From Watersipora subatra (Eukaryota > Bryozoa > Gymnolaemata > Cheilostomatida > Watersiporidae): a DNA stretch of 64,000 nucleotides. The notes beneath the pieces are model-generated. The model was not told the DNA's origin and made no database searches. It saw nothing but the letters and a program-made list of their open reading frames with translations. The first letter of the stretch is position 1; each line of letters opens with the position of its first letter. The DNA lies in the NCBI RefSeq assembly GCF_963576615.1, contig NC_088708.1, positions 2,976,001-3,040,000 of the forward strand, read 5' to 3'. Shown here in pieces: positions 36,101 through 46,900 of the stretch. The translations under genes and the position numbers were made by a program.

Positions 36101-37644
36101 TGATTACTTTTTCTGATTTACCTCAAAACTCTCAATTTGTTCCAAAAATGTGCTGCTGTAATGCCGTGTAACACAGCTATAAGCTTTATTTTTCAACAAT
36201 CCAATTTCTGTAGTGTAATGTGTAATTTCTTCTAGTAATGTGAGGGAACTCATTTTTTTGATTCTGATAATCCTTTGCATATGTATTGCCGTTACTTTGT
36301 TTGCGTTTTTTAAACTCATGTTTGTTTTGGGCAAATATGATAATCAGACAATATAAAAATTAAGCAGATTTTATGCATTCCGGGATGCTAATGTGTCACT
36401 AGAATAGCCAGAAAGTATAGAGCATAATGTTTCAACTATGTCGTGCTTCTCACTACCAACAAGCTCATTCAGACAACTGAAACAGTGACTTATCACTTAT
36501 TAAACAAGCACCTTTCAGCCTTTAATGCCGTTAAAAGTGTGCTAATTTTGGTAGTTATAATAACTAGTACGCTTGGCAGTCCGGGCAGCAGGAGAGATCG
36601 TCATGAGTAAAAAGTCTATAGAGGGAATCCCTATCCAGGGAATAGTTAGGGCTTCTGAGTGGTGTAATGGTAGCCTGCTTGCCTTTGATTCTGATGCTCG
36701 GGTTTGATTCTCGTGCAGTGCAATCTTTTTTTTTTCATCGTTTTCAGCGTGGCTGAGAACAGGCGGACAAAAACGCTCCTATTATAGTAAAGATTTACAA
36801 AAACATCATAACTTTGATAATGTGTTATATCAGACTTACTGTCCCGGCTGTATTCACTAGACTGTTTACTGTCCATAGCCGATAGCTCACCAGCAAGAGA
36901 TGGGCTCTTTTTATACAGCTGCGTCTCCTTTTCTTTGTTTATGCCCTGAGCTCTGTAAATGTTTAGCATCAACTGAGCAGATAATAAATGACAGGTCAAA
37001 AGGTCACTCGGGCCTTCAAATCCTTTCATCTAACCAACTATTCCCTCAAATAAGTTATTTATCTATCAGTACACTTCAATCACTTTAGCTAACCAATTGC
37101 AATCTGAAACCATCTTATCCAACCTCATGCTTATTCAAAACCATTTCACCTAACCGCTTGCACGCGAAAATATTTTATTTTATCAGACGACCAGTATGTT
37201 TAGATTCTACCAGTTCAGCTGACCACATTAACATCATTAGCAAGTCTAAATAGGAAGATTAAACCCTTTGTTCGACTTTATTCGCTCATGATTACTGAAT
37301 AATCTGAGTTTTGATTTAGAATCATGACACGAATGGCTGGGCAATGGCTGAGTAAGCTAGTTGCCTGATCCACATCTATTATAATACTACAGTAAATACT
37401 ATAGATAGGCATGACCAAGGTACATGTGATAAGCTGACATTTTATTTACACCCCAAAGTTAGAGTTGAACTCTGTTTTACACAACGAAAATGATGTCCAA
37501 AAACACAAGCAAAACAAGATAAAGTAGAACAGTCAGATCGTTAGCTTTAGTGGTCTATTAATATGATGTCTACCTCGTCTCCAAATGCTTGAGCTCTGTT
37601 AGTATCTCCTTAATGTTCTTCTTATGTTGCCTTGCTTGGCTCAT
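27167..37644 (-). CDS. CCDC112: Coiled-coil domain-containing protein 112
   Basis: A coiled-coil protein of the centrosome/ciliary-base region in the animals studied. Exons on the minus strand, 5' to 3': 37644-37574, 36952-36840, 36016-35927, 35530-35455, 35350-35170, 32971-32885, 32800-32651, 31733-31605, 31477-31364, 31115-30888, 30739-30618, 27197-27167. These total 1392 nt, 463 residues, every phase closing; human isoforms are about 446-530. Family landmarks in order: PTPEFLEKLKVIMEDIENGI, then KFLEETGGPRGGWDEYDHNT, ISHLPSKTEEEVREHEKWYK, a long E/K/R-rich helix (LEKELERAEAEERQLREE), VRDPSRLLRPTEGW and the final VPSWRRGL. The start ATG (MSQARQHKKNIKEIL) follows an acceptor-like CAG, so an upstream exon is possible. 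The last exon holds only 31 nt. Confidence 0.92.
27304..28678. mobile_element. Non-autonomous DNA transposon with TA target duplication
   Basis: The 15-bp ends CCCTAGGACACTTAT and ATAAGTGTCCTAGGG are perfect inverted repeats, each flanked by TA (27302-27303 and 28679-28680), as in the Tc1/mariner group and its MITEs. Subterminal sequence is full of TTTCG/CGAAA motifs on both sides. No transposase frame is visible in 1.4 kb. It sits in the last intron of CCDC112. The perfect tips suggest a fairly recent insertion. Confidence 0.85.
28850..29500. repeat. Irregular minisatellite of GTTAAC-rich units
   Basis: Units of about 22-38 bp built from ATATGTTAACAGTATGTTAA and CAGTAGGACT repeat some 25 times in the last CCDC112 intron. 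GTTAAC and AACTGTTAACAGT are self-complementary, so the array can form many small hairpins. Confidence 0.9.
29501..30617. other. Remainder of the last CCDC112 intron
   Basis: Mostly unremarkable AT-rich sequence. A degenerate repeat of about 30 bp (CCTTTCACCTACAATGCC and variants) occurs at about 30360-30530 beside the penultimate exon. Confidence 0.7.
31740..32095. repeat. ~24-bp minisatellite touching a CCDC112 acceptor
   Basis: About 14 units of ATAGTGGCCACCCATATAGA and variants begin within about 10 bp of the exon at 31605-31733, upstream of it on the minus strand. The reverse strand reads open in two frames (W, C, L, Y, M-rich); this is repeat only. Confidence 0.92.
32972..35169. other. 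CCDC112 intron, 2.2 kb
   Basis: No supported exon. The protein aligns without a gap from LPVEVAQFS (exon ending 35170) to KFLEETGG (exon starting 32971), so no exon is missing. No clear repeat or mobile element. Confidence 0.75.
35537..35815. repeat. 58-bp minisatellite, about five copies, in a CCDC112 intron
   Basis: Units contain AGAGAATACAGAGATATAAG and GAGTATTATAGTAGACAC. The array starts within 10 bp of the exon 35455-35530. Confidence 0.92.
36653..36725 (+). repeat. tRNA-derived SINE head
   Basis: GAGTGGTGTAATGGTAGCC (A-box region) and GGGTTTGATTCTCGTG (B-box region) are spaced as in a tRNA and followed by a T-run. A full tRNA fold is not evident, so a SINE or tRNA relic in the CCDC112 intron is the better call. 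Confidence 0.6.
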
Positions 37645-40600
37645 TCTTGAATTAATTCTGGCAGTGAATATATAATGACTTATTGACAATTATTTGACAG
37701 CAGATGTTATTTCAGATGAGTTTATACTAAGAATGTCTTGTGTTGACTTCCAACGCAGACAGGAATGTTTCAACACAAACCTATAGTTGCACATATAAGC
37801 CACAAGTGATCTTACAAGACTATTCTTGCTAAAACTTTAAGATAGGCTGAGCAATTAGCGCAATGCCTTTAGCAAAATAGCCACAGGCTTTCTTTTTGTG
37901 TGCAGCCCATGTCTTTGCGGCCCTGAATAACCATGTTTATGAAATACTGGAGCAACATTCACATGACAAAAATAAGTCAGTTTCTGTGCTTCCTCTTAGC
38001 CACTCCCTTCACCATTTCAGACAAGTCTTATGCGTGTATCTAAACAATTGATCCACCAATGTATGCAACATAAATGTGAAAAACCTTTGACGTCAGTTTG
38101 AGAGCAACATGGATATTTTACAGTTCAACTTTGGTTGATCAGTTGATTTAGCTTGAAATAGGCGACTTATTTGTAGCTACTAGAGCACAAAAATGCTTCG
38201 AGATCGGCCTAGAAAAGAACTAATCTCTTTGGCCTGCATATTCCTAATTCATAGATGTATGTTCTGTCACATAGTTTTGTCAGTTAACCTCATGATAATT
38301 ATCGAACATTCATTTTAAGCAACGAATGGCGAGTTCAACCTCACTATTATGTCTTTATTAAGACTACTCTCAATGAATATCTTATTAGTTCCATACAGTT
38401 GCACCCTCTTGAAATTAAAACTACTCCACAAGTGTATCAACTAGGGATCTACGCCTGCTTTCACATCATTGTCTGATTTACTCATGACAAACATTGAACA
38501 TGTCATGCAGTGTTTCGTTTAAACTGGTTATGAAACAATAAAAACAGCATAGTCTTTTTTGTCAACTAAGGTATGTTGAGTAGTAGTGTTTTTAAAGAAA
38601 CATTTTGCATAGGCATGGTCGATGCCTTTTGCCACCTTGGTTACTAACTGAAACTGTCTAGCAATATTGTTAAGCGTTTGAAAACTTTACCTTGTCATCT
38701 GCAAAACGTTCACTGCCAACTTTAATGATTACACATTACACAACCTTTTGCAAACATACAAAAAAGTGACTAACCTAGCTTTTTAATGCTCTGACACAAT
38801 AGTCAAGGATTTTCTTGGAAACCTATAAAGAATACCTTTGTATGTACACCCAAATCGGAAAAAGGTTTGACCCAAAAAATCATATAAAGTTACACTGCAG
38901 ACATGCGAGAAGTACAACTGAAAAGTGGTCAAAGATTTTTTAAGTGGTTCGCGCTCTTACTCGTGAATTTGAAAATGATTCTGAATAGCCTATGCAGGTC
39001 TTACTAAACATTCTAGAAGTCCATGATCAAACTTGTACATGTATTGGATCATGATTTAAAACTTTCGTGCAAAAAATTTTGAATGTAGCATCGTTAAAGA
39101 ACATAAGTATTAAAATAAGGTACCATCTACGTGTCAAATGGATGCGTATTGACCATGAGGCGTCTTTGAAATGAATTACATATACACTCCAATTCTTGGC
39201 GGACACACAGATTAGCGTACAGTATTTCCGTTTTATGAACTTAATGTGATTGAAATAAATTTTCCGAAGATTGCAGTAAATACTCAGCTGACGCGCCACA
39301 ACATAGAAATATTTTCAGTTTGTATCTGGCATGTGACATATAGTGTTTGGGATTTTTTATCAAAACAGTACAACAATACTAACGTGTCCATTTTTTTTGT
39401 TTTTAACCAAATCAAAGGTTATGAGTGACTAAACGGACAGGGAAGCTTAGCTACTCAAAGATTTGATGATTTGCTGTCACCTAACGCTTAGGCTATATTT
39501 TAACTACTGTGTGCAGAGTATGTTTCCGCACCAAAATTGGTTTACAGACTTTTTAACAGACTTCTTTATGATCTTTATTTATATTAGTATATTTTGCTAC
39601 TTTTCAATATTCAATGGTTAGATAAGTCAATTGTGAATAGCTGAGATAGGTATTTATTGTAAAATAATGAAGTTTTTGGTTGTTTTCTGATCAGGATCTC
39701 ACCTAGTCAAAACCACCGGAACGCTATACAAAACCCCTGGGAATCCTTTTAGTGAATTCGATTCACGATTTCACCAATCGAATTCCTATTCGATTGGTTT
39801 AGCTAAAATGAGAAACTGCACATCTCTTTACTGAGTGCTTGGGAGTTGGGCAATGCTGAATGTTGTTCGATGCTTCTTCTTTCTACAGACTTAAATTGAC
39901 ATGTTGCAATAGTAAGTGAATTTCATGGTTATGGGTGATTCGACTAAAGACGACACTGGATCTCCATATATAAAAACCATGCACATCAAAACACGGTAAC
40001 TATTTGTACATGTAAATCTTCTTGTAATATTTGAATTTCTTGGGTGTATGTATCATCATAGTTAAGTTATGCATGCTTTCGCCATTATTTCATTCTATCT
40101 ATTCTTTCTTGGTGAGACGCGTGAAGTCTCTATTGAGAGTCACCGTCGATTGTTTTTAATGTATGTTAGTGCGTATGTGTGGGCTGTTGGGTGCGTGAAT
40201 TGTGTCATTCTTCATTATTGCTGAAGTGTCTTTAGTAAGACAACTAACTAACTATATCTATTCTCCAGACTTCATAAACTCCATTGATGGGGACTATGAA
40301 GTCCTGTTATTCTCAATATTTAGTGAGGTGTATGAAGTCTGTTATTCTCCATTCTTTTTGGTGAGGTGTGTGCAGTCTGTTATTTTCCATTCTTGGTGAG
40401 CTGTAGGCAGTCTGTTAATCTCCATTATTATTTAGCTGTGTCAGTTCATCTCCATTGTTGGTGAGGTGTTGGTGATTCTTCATTCTTGGTAGGTGTGTGA
40501 AGTCTGTTATTCTACATTCTTGGTGAGCTTTATGAAATCTGTTATTCTCCATTATTGGTTAGCTGTAGGAAGTCTGTTACTTTCCATTCTTGGTGAGCTG

Positions 40601-40950
40601 TATGAAGTCTGTTATTCTCCATTATTGGTGAAGTGTATAAATCTGTTATTCTCCATTCTTGGTGAAGTGTATAAAGTCTGTTATTCTCCATTATTGGTGA
40701 AGTGTATAAAGTCTGTTATTCTTGATTCTTGGTGAGCTGTATGCAGTCTTGATCTATTGCAATCAGAAAAGGTGTAGAACAATAGGGGTACCAAAGGTTA
40801 GTCAGCTTATGCAGAACTTGGTTAAGGATTAAAAATACTGATCCTATTGATAACTTGTATAATATTACTGTCAGTTTTCAATCATGATAGCTAAACATTA
40901 ATTTCGATTTTGTTTCAATCACTTGAAAGTAGGGTTTGTTCTATTTATAG
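37645..40950. other. Intergenic region upstream of CCDC112
   Basis: The CCDC112 promoter should lie near 37.7-38 kb but shows no motif I can name. The rest is AT-rich sequence ending in a minisatellite (40300-40745). No supported exon. Confidence 0.6.
40300..40745. repeat. ~36-bp minisatellite, about twelve imperfect copies
   Basis: Units contain GAAGTCTGTTATTCTCCATT and TTGGTGAGGTGTAT, and lie about 200 bp before the first exon of the downstream + strand gene. Confidence 0.9.
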
Positions 40951-43900
40951 GTTCGGCCGAGATCAAATTTCAATGTACACTATAAACGCTTCATGGGCAG
41001 TTTTCTGAAGAAGCTAGACTACCTGTCCACCCAGCAGCCGACAGTTATGCTTACTGTAACCACAGGTGGTGATATCATCATCAGAGGTTAGTTCTTTCTG
41101 CTGTGTAATGTTTAGGCCATGTTTGCCTTGACAGTTAGATATACACACATAACTCAAATTTGGTAAGAAGTTTGGGATACATTGTTGTAGTAAGGCATGG
41201 TACTGTTTGTAGTAAGGCATGGTACTTTTTGTAGTAAGGCATGGTACTTTTTGTCAGCCAACAAAGCGCAGTGGTTGTTCTGTTTAGACCCAGTATGTGG
41301 GTGACCGGGGTCTGATTTCCTTATCATTATGAAATGTCAGTGATCTCGGACACTGCGGAAAAAAAAAACATCTGATTTGCCTAGTGACAGAGAATTGCTG
41401 GCATCAGAGGCTGTGACCGTTACAAAATTTGAGCCTTAAACAAATTCACTTCTAAGTTTTATGCATGGATGCATAGAATAGTCCAGTTTCACATTTTGTA
41501 TCATACAGTACATGCAAATTTGAATTGCAATAACTATTCATATGTTTTGAAATTGACATGGATATCATAGTTGTTGTTGAAGGAAAATGGTGCATGTGTC
41601 TGACTAATCCAACAGCCAGGTCAATTTGAAAACGGTTTGTTATAGGAAGTAGCTGCATGTTAGCAGAACAAGAAAATTTTTTGGAGGTATTCCAACAATC
41701 GGTACAGGTGATACCAGAAGTCGTGTCATCAAAGTCTCTAAAAGCAGACACTGTTGGTAATGATGAAGGTAAATTTCTATTAGACTACAAGCTTTGAATA
41801 TGCTAAATGTCTAAGTACATGTAGAGCCATGGTTCATGACAAGGGGCCAGGACTAATTGGTCTGACACATCATGAGTTAAGCCTGTCAGCTATGATGCTG
41901 TTGTGCATGAAGCAATGTTGAGCTCGTTGATTTGCCAATCATTATGCAAAGTGGTGTGCCAGAACTAACAGGCTGGTCTGATAAAGTGTCAGACCTATCG
42001 GTCTCATGGACAGTGGCTTGTAGTTATCTTGATATAAGATATGGAAGCGCAATATCTAACAACAAGCCTCTTTTTGCTTTTATGCTATGTGTCAGGTGTA
42101 TACTAATCTATTATATAAACGACAATATGTGTGTGTAGATGTTTGTCCACCTTATAGAGCAGTCTTTCCTTTTTCCCATTTGGTCGCACGAAGCCAACTG
42201 AATTAATATGAGTAGTAAATACTGTACTTTCGGACTATTAGCCGCTACTTTTTTCTGATGATTTGAGCCAAGCGACTTATATAAAGGGGTGGCGATTATG
42301 TGGTTTTTTTTCACCGCTAGGGCGCATTAACTGAAATCTATAAGTTAGCGCGCCTCTTTACAGTGCCCAACTGCGCTGTTCCGTTTTAAACAGCAAAGTT
42401 GCTGCCGTGTCAAAAAGCACCGTCCTGAGTTCTGCAGCCTATGCAAAGGTGCCTATTCAGCTATACAATTGTACTACTCATTAAATAAAATAAATTAATG
42501 AGTAGTAATTTACATGTAATTAATATTTACTGCCAACGTGTACCGAAAAGGTCACGTGAACGTTTGTTTCTTGTGGCCACTAGAAAAAACGCTGTTTTCA
42601 CCTACTAAATTTATACATCAAAAAGGTAAGTACTTCTTATTGTCTATGAATTGCCACACCTCTACTACATAACCCTTTCACTTGCGTCCACTTACAAATT
42701 TATCTATCTGCTAGCCATTTTGCCGATATTGCTTCATGATATGTATGCAATATTTTTTCAATTTCAGACTCCATCTAGAACGTTTGTTTTGGTTATATAT
42801 TTTATTTTGCCAACATGTTAATAAACACTGCGATGCAAAAAATTCATTGTTCTATACTTTGTGCATTGATAAAGCGATGTGAAGCTACGAAGCTTAAACG
42901 ATCCTCTAGAATGTTCCTTATTCTTACAAAACCATTACTTTCACCACCATCAGAGTCAGTGCTGCTATTGCTATTTTAATTATGTGTGATATCACAAAAA
43001 TCTTAATCGGCTATAATGTCATCAACCTAAGTAGTTATTTGTTTTCTAACTCGGAGGCGTTTACAGAACTTACACAAAAATGTTCGTTTTTAGGTTGGAA
43101 ATTCCCAAACAAAGATTTAAAATTAAATTTTAAGCTAATTTTATAGAGAAATCTTAGGACAACACTGTCACTACCATAAAAGTCCTAAAGATCGATGGTT
43201 ATGTTATCAACGAATAATAAAATTCAGTTACTAGCAAGTGCTGGGAAAGTCGCAAAAATGCGTGTACGGCGGTCGACCATACAAAATGCATAAATGAGTC
43301 TACTTCAGTGAAAGGATTAAAAATGTTGGATTTGCCACTGTTTGTGATAGTAAACATGTTCATTTCCTTCCGCAGCCGAGATACTTTTACTTTTTTCCAG
43401 CTACAATTACTACAGAACTACAGCTACTACAGAACTTGCACGGGTACTGCTACTACATTTTACCTACTAAATTTCTACTTCAAAAAGGTAAGTATTTCTC
43501 ATTCTATGTTGTATTGTCTATGAATTGCCACACCTACACTACTTAATAACGTTGGATTTGCCACTGTTTGCCGTAGTAAACATGTTCATTTCCTTCAGCA
43601 GCTGAGTCACTGAGTTGGCAGTTGTTCAGGCAGGTTGTGTGCTCTGCAAGCTACGCTAATTATAGCTAAGTTAAAGCTTTAAGGAGATTATATTTCATCT
43701 CAAGAAACAGCTGCTAGGCAAGGAATTATGCAGGGGGTGGTGTAATTTATATAAGCCATCCCCAAATTGGCTAAGTTTTCAATACATAACTTACAACATG
43801 CCAGGAACTCGTGGAAAATGTGAGTCGGGAAAATGAGAGTCGGAGAACACTGACACTCTCAAACAGATTTTACAGCAGCTAAAAATAATGAACTCAAGAA

Positions 43901-46900
43901 TGTCAAATTTAGAAGAGAATGTGGCAAACATTGAACATAGTTTTGATTGCCACTCTAAAGTTGTGTAGGAGCTACAGGAAGATGTTTCTTCTATTAAGTC
44001 TCAATTACCAGAAATGGAGCAAAAGGTTTCAGAACAAGAACGCTTTGAAAAGAATAAGTGCGTGGAGATTCGGGAAGTTCCCTTCAATAGTGAAGAAATT
44101 GCCATGCATATTGGACTTGCTATCGCTGATAAAAAGAATGTTGACTTAGAGAGCAACAATATAGACACAACTTATTGAAATAAGAGCAAGAAATCACTGA
44201 TTGTTAGATTTGCTCAAACCCATACTAGAAACAGTTTCTGAAATCATTTAAATCTAAAGATGCTGAAGTGCTTCACAGAACCGATATAGGATATGAAACG
44301 AAAAGCAGAATATATGCAAACGACCTATTGCCATTCAATGTGCGACAACTTTTTTATAAAGTACGAAAACACAAAGCTGATCATGACTATAAATATGCAT
44401 GGACTAGTAATCAATCGGTTTGTATTAAGAAAACGCAAGATTCTTTGGCTATTCATATTAAACATGTAAGTGATTTAAAATCTTTAACTGACAGTGATTG
44501 ATATCACTAAAAGTAATGTTTCTTTTCTTGTAACTAAGTAGTGTATTTGTTATATATTGCATTAATAATGGAAATAGGATATAATTGTCTACATTTTTCT
44601 ATAGAAAATCTTGCTAATATAAAACAAAATGGATTTAGTATTATACATTGTAACATTTGCAGTTTACGGAAAAATTTTGACAGGCTTACAGAATTATTGT
44701 CTAACTTTAATTTTCAATTTGATGTTATTTGTGTTAGTGAAACTTTTCTTTACGAGTATCAACACTCTTGCTTTCCGATTCCTAATTATGTGTTTATAGG
44801 TGACAGCCGAAAATCTAGATATGTTGGCTCAGGGATCTATGTGCGCACTAGTTTGGTGGTCATGGCGTCTGGACCAGTTATGCTTTTGGGAGCGGAGGCT
44901 GTCTCAGTGGAACTGGCTGGTGTTGGTGGTGAGTCACTGAGCATCACTTCAATTTATAGGGCTCCATCCTCTGACTCTGGTAGGTTTCTATATGATTTAG
45001 ACCTGTTTTTGTCCACGCCTAGGGTAGGATGTAAACATCATATCATCACTGGAGATTTTAACATTGACCTTCTTAAACCTGAATCAGAAAAGTATGTGGA
45101 TATTATGAATCAGTACAATTTTAAAAGTTTAATTTCCATTCCTACTCATACAACCCTTCTAACTGAAACATGCATTGATAATATGTTTATTAACTTTGAA
45201 AACCATGAAATAGTCTGCGGAACAATTAAAAAAGACACATCCGATCATTTTCCGATATTTGCTTGCTTTGAAAATTTGAATACTAGCATGCCTGAAAAAA
45301 TAACAAAAAGATGTTTTAATAACATTAAAACTAATGGCATCAAGATTTTATTTGGTGATATAAACTGGAATGAAGCTGTATACAATGTAAAAAATGTAAA
45401 CCAAGCCTACGAAAATTTTCTTCATAAAATTGTTAAAACTTTTGATATTTTGGCACCTATGAAAGAAATAATGGTGAATCAAAAGAAACAATCATGTCCT
45501 TGGTTAACGAGGAAACTTAAATCTAAAATTAGATCCAAAGACAAATTATACAAAGAATTCAAAGCTTTTCCTTTTAGCCCTCGATTACGTGATTAATACA
45601 TTAAGCTACGAAATGAAATTTCCACTATGATTAAACAAGCAAAGGCAAGCTATTTTAATAAAATTATTTCAGAAGAATCTGACCCTAGAAAGCTTTGGAA
45701 TAGTATAAATAATGCTTGCGGATTAAAAATGCCAAAATCCACACAAATAAAAATGCTGCTCGATCCTGAAACTAGTACTGAACTCTGTGATCCGATTCAA
45801 ATTGCCTCATGTTTTAACAAGCATTTTACTTAAATAGGACCTCTATTAGCAAATGCCATACCTACAGAAACTCATATGGTAATAAATCAAAGTGCTTCCT
45901 ATTAAGCTTTTTATATTCAACCAGTTGATGAACAAAATATCTTAGATGAAATAAAAAAAATGAATGATAAAAAAGCAGAAGGAATTGATCGAGTGCCTGC
46001 CAAATTAGTAAAAATATGTTCAGATTATATTGTATCACCACTTGTTGATATAATAAATAGATGTATTAGTTCAGGAAGTTTTCCTGATGCTATGAAAGGT
46101 GCAAAAGTTTTACTCATATACAAAAATAGAGGAAGTTCATTTTTTTGTAATAACTACCGTCCCATATCTGTTTTACCAGTTTTTTAAAAAATATTTGAAA
46201 AAATAATAAATTCTCCTATTCACAATCATATTGATTCAGAAAACATTATTTGCAAAAATTAATATGGATTTCAAAAGAAAAAAGGAACTAGAGAGGCTCT
46301 TATTGAATTTGCTAATAACACATTTGCTGCCTTAAACGAGAGCAAGGTTATTTTGGGCATATTTATAGATTTTTTAAAGGCTTTTGATACAATTGATCAT
46401 CGTATTCTGCTTGACAAACTTAAAAGCTTAAATTTTTCAAATAAAGCTGTGAAACTCTTTGAAAGTTATTTGTCAAATCGAACTCAATGTGTTTTTGTAA
46501 ACAAGCATACTTCCTTGCCTCTCAATATTTCATGTGGTGTTCCTCAGGGCTCCATCTTAGGACCCACTTTGTTCCTGTTATATATAAATGATTTAATTGA
46601 TTTTTCTAGAAACTTTAAAACGATCCTCTTTGCTGATGACACAAACTTGTTCTATTCTTCAAATAAAGTAAATGATGAGATTGATACAATAAACTCTGGA
46701 CTAAGCAAAATAAAAAGCTGGTATAATCAAAATAAACTTACATTAAATATTGATAAAACAAATTATATTGTAATAAGAAACCCACAAAACAAATTTTCGC
46801 TAGCTGGAAATTTAAAAATGAATCATTTATCTATTTCTGAGACAAACAACATAAAATTCCTTGGTATAATTATAGATCAAACACTAAATTGGTCCGCTCA

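Noticed and set aside
36104-36334. 76-codon reverse frame ending FLEQIESFE before a GT, considered as a CCDC112 exon
   Set aside because: It ends in phase 0, while the next exon (36016-35927) needs a phase-1 donor, which 36952-36840 supplies exactly.
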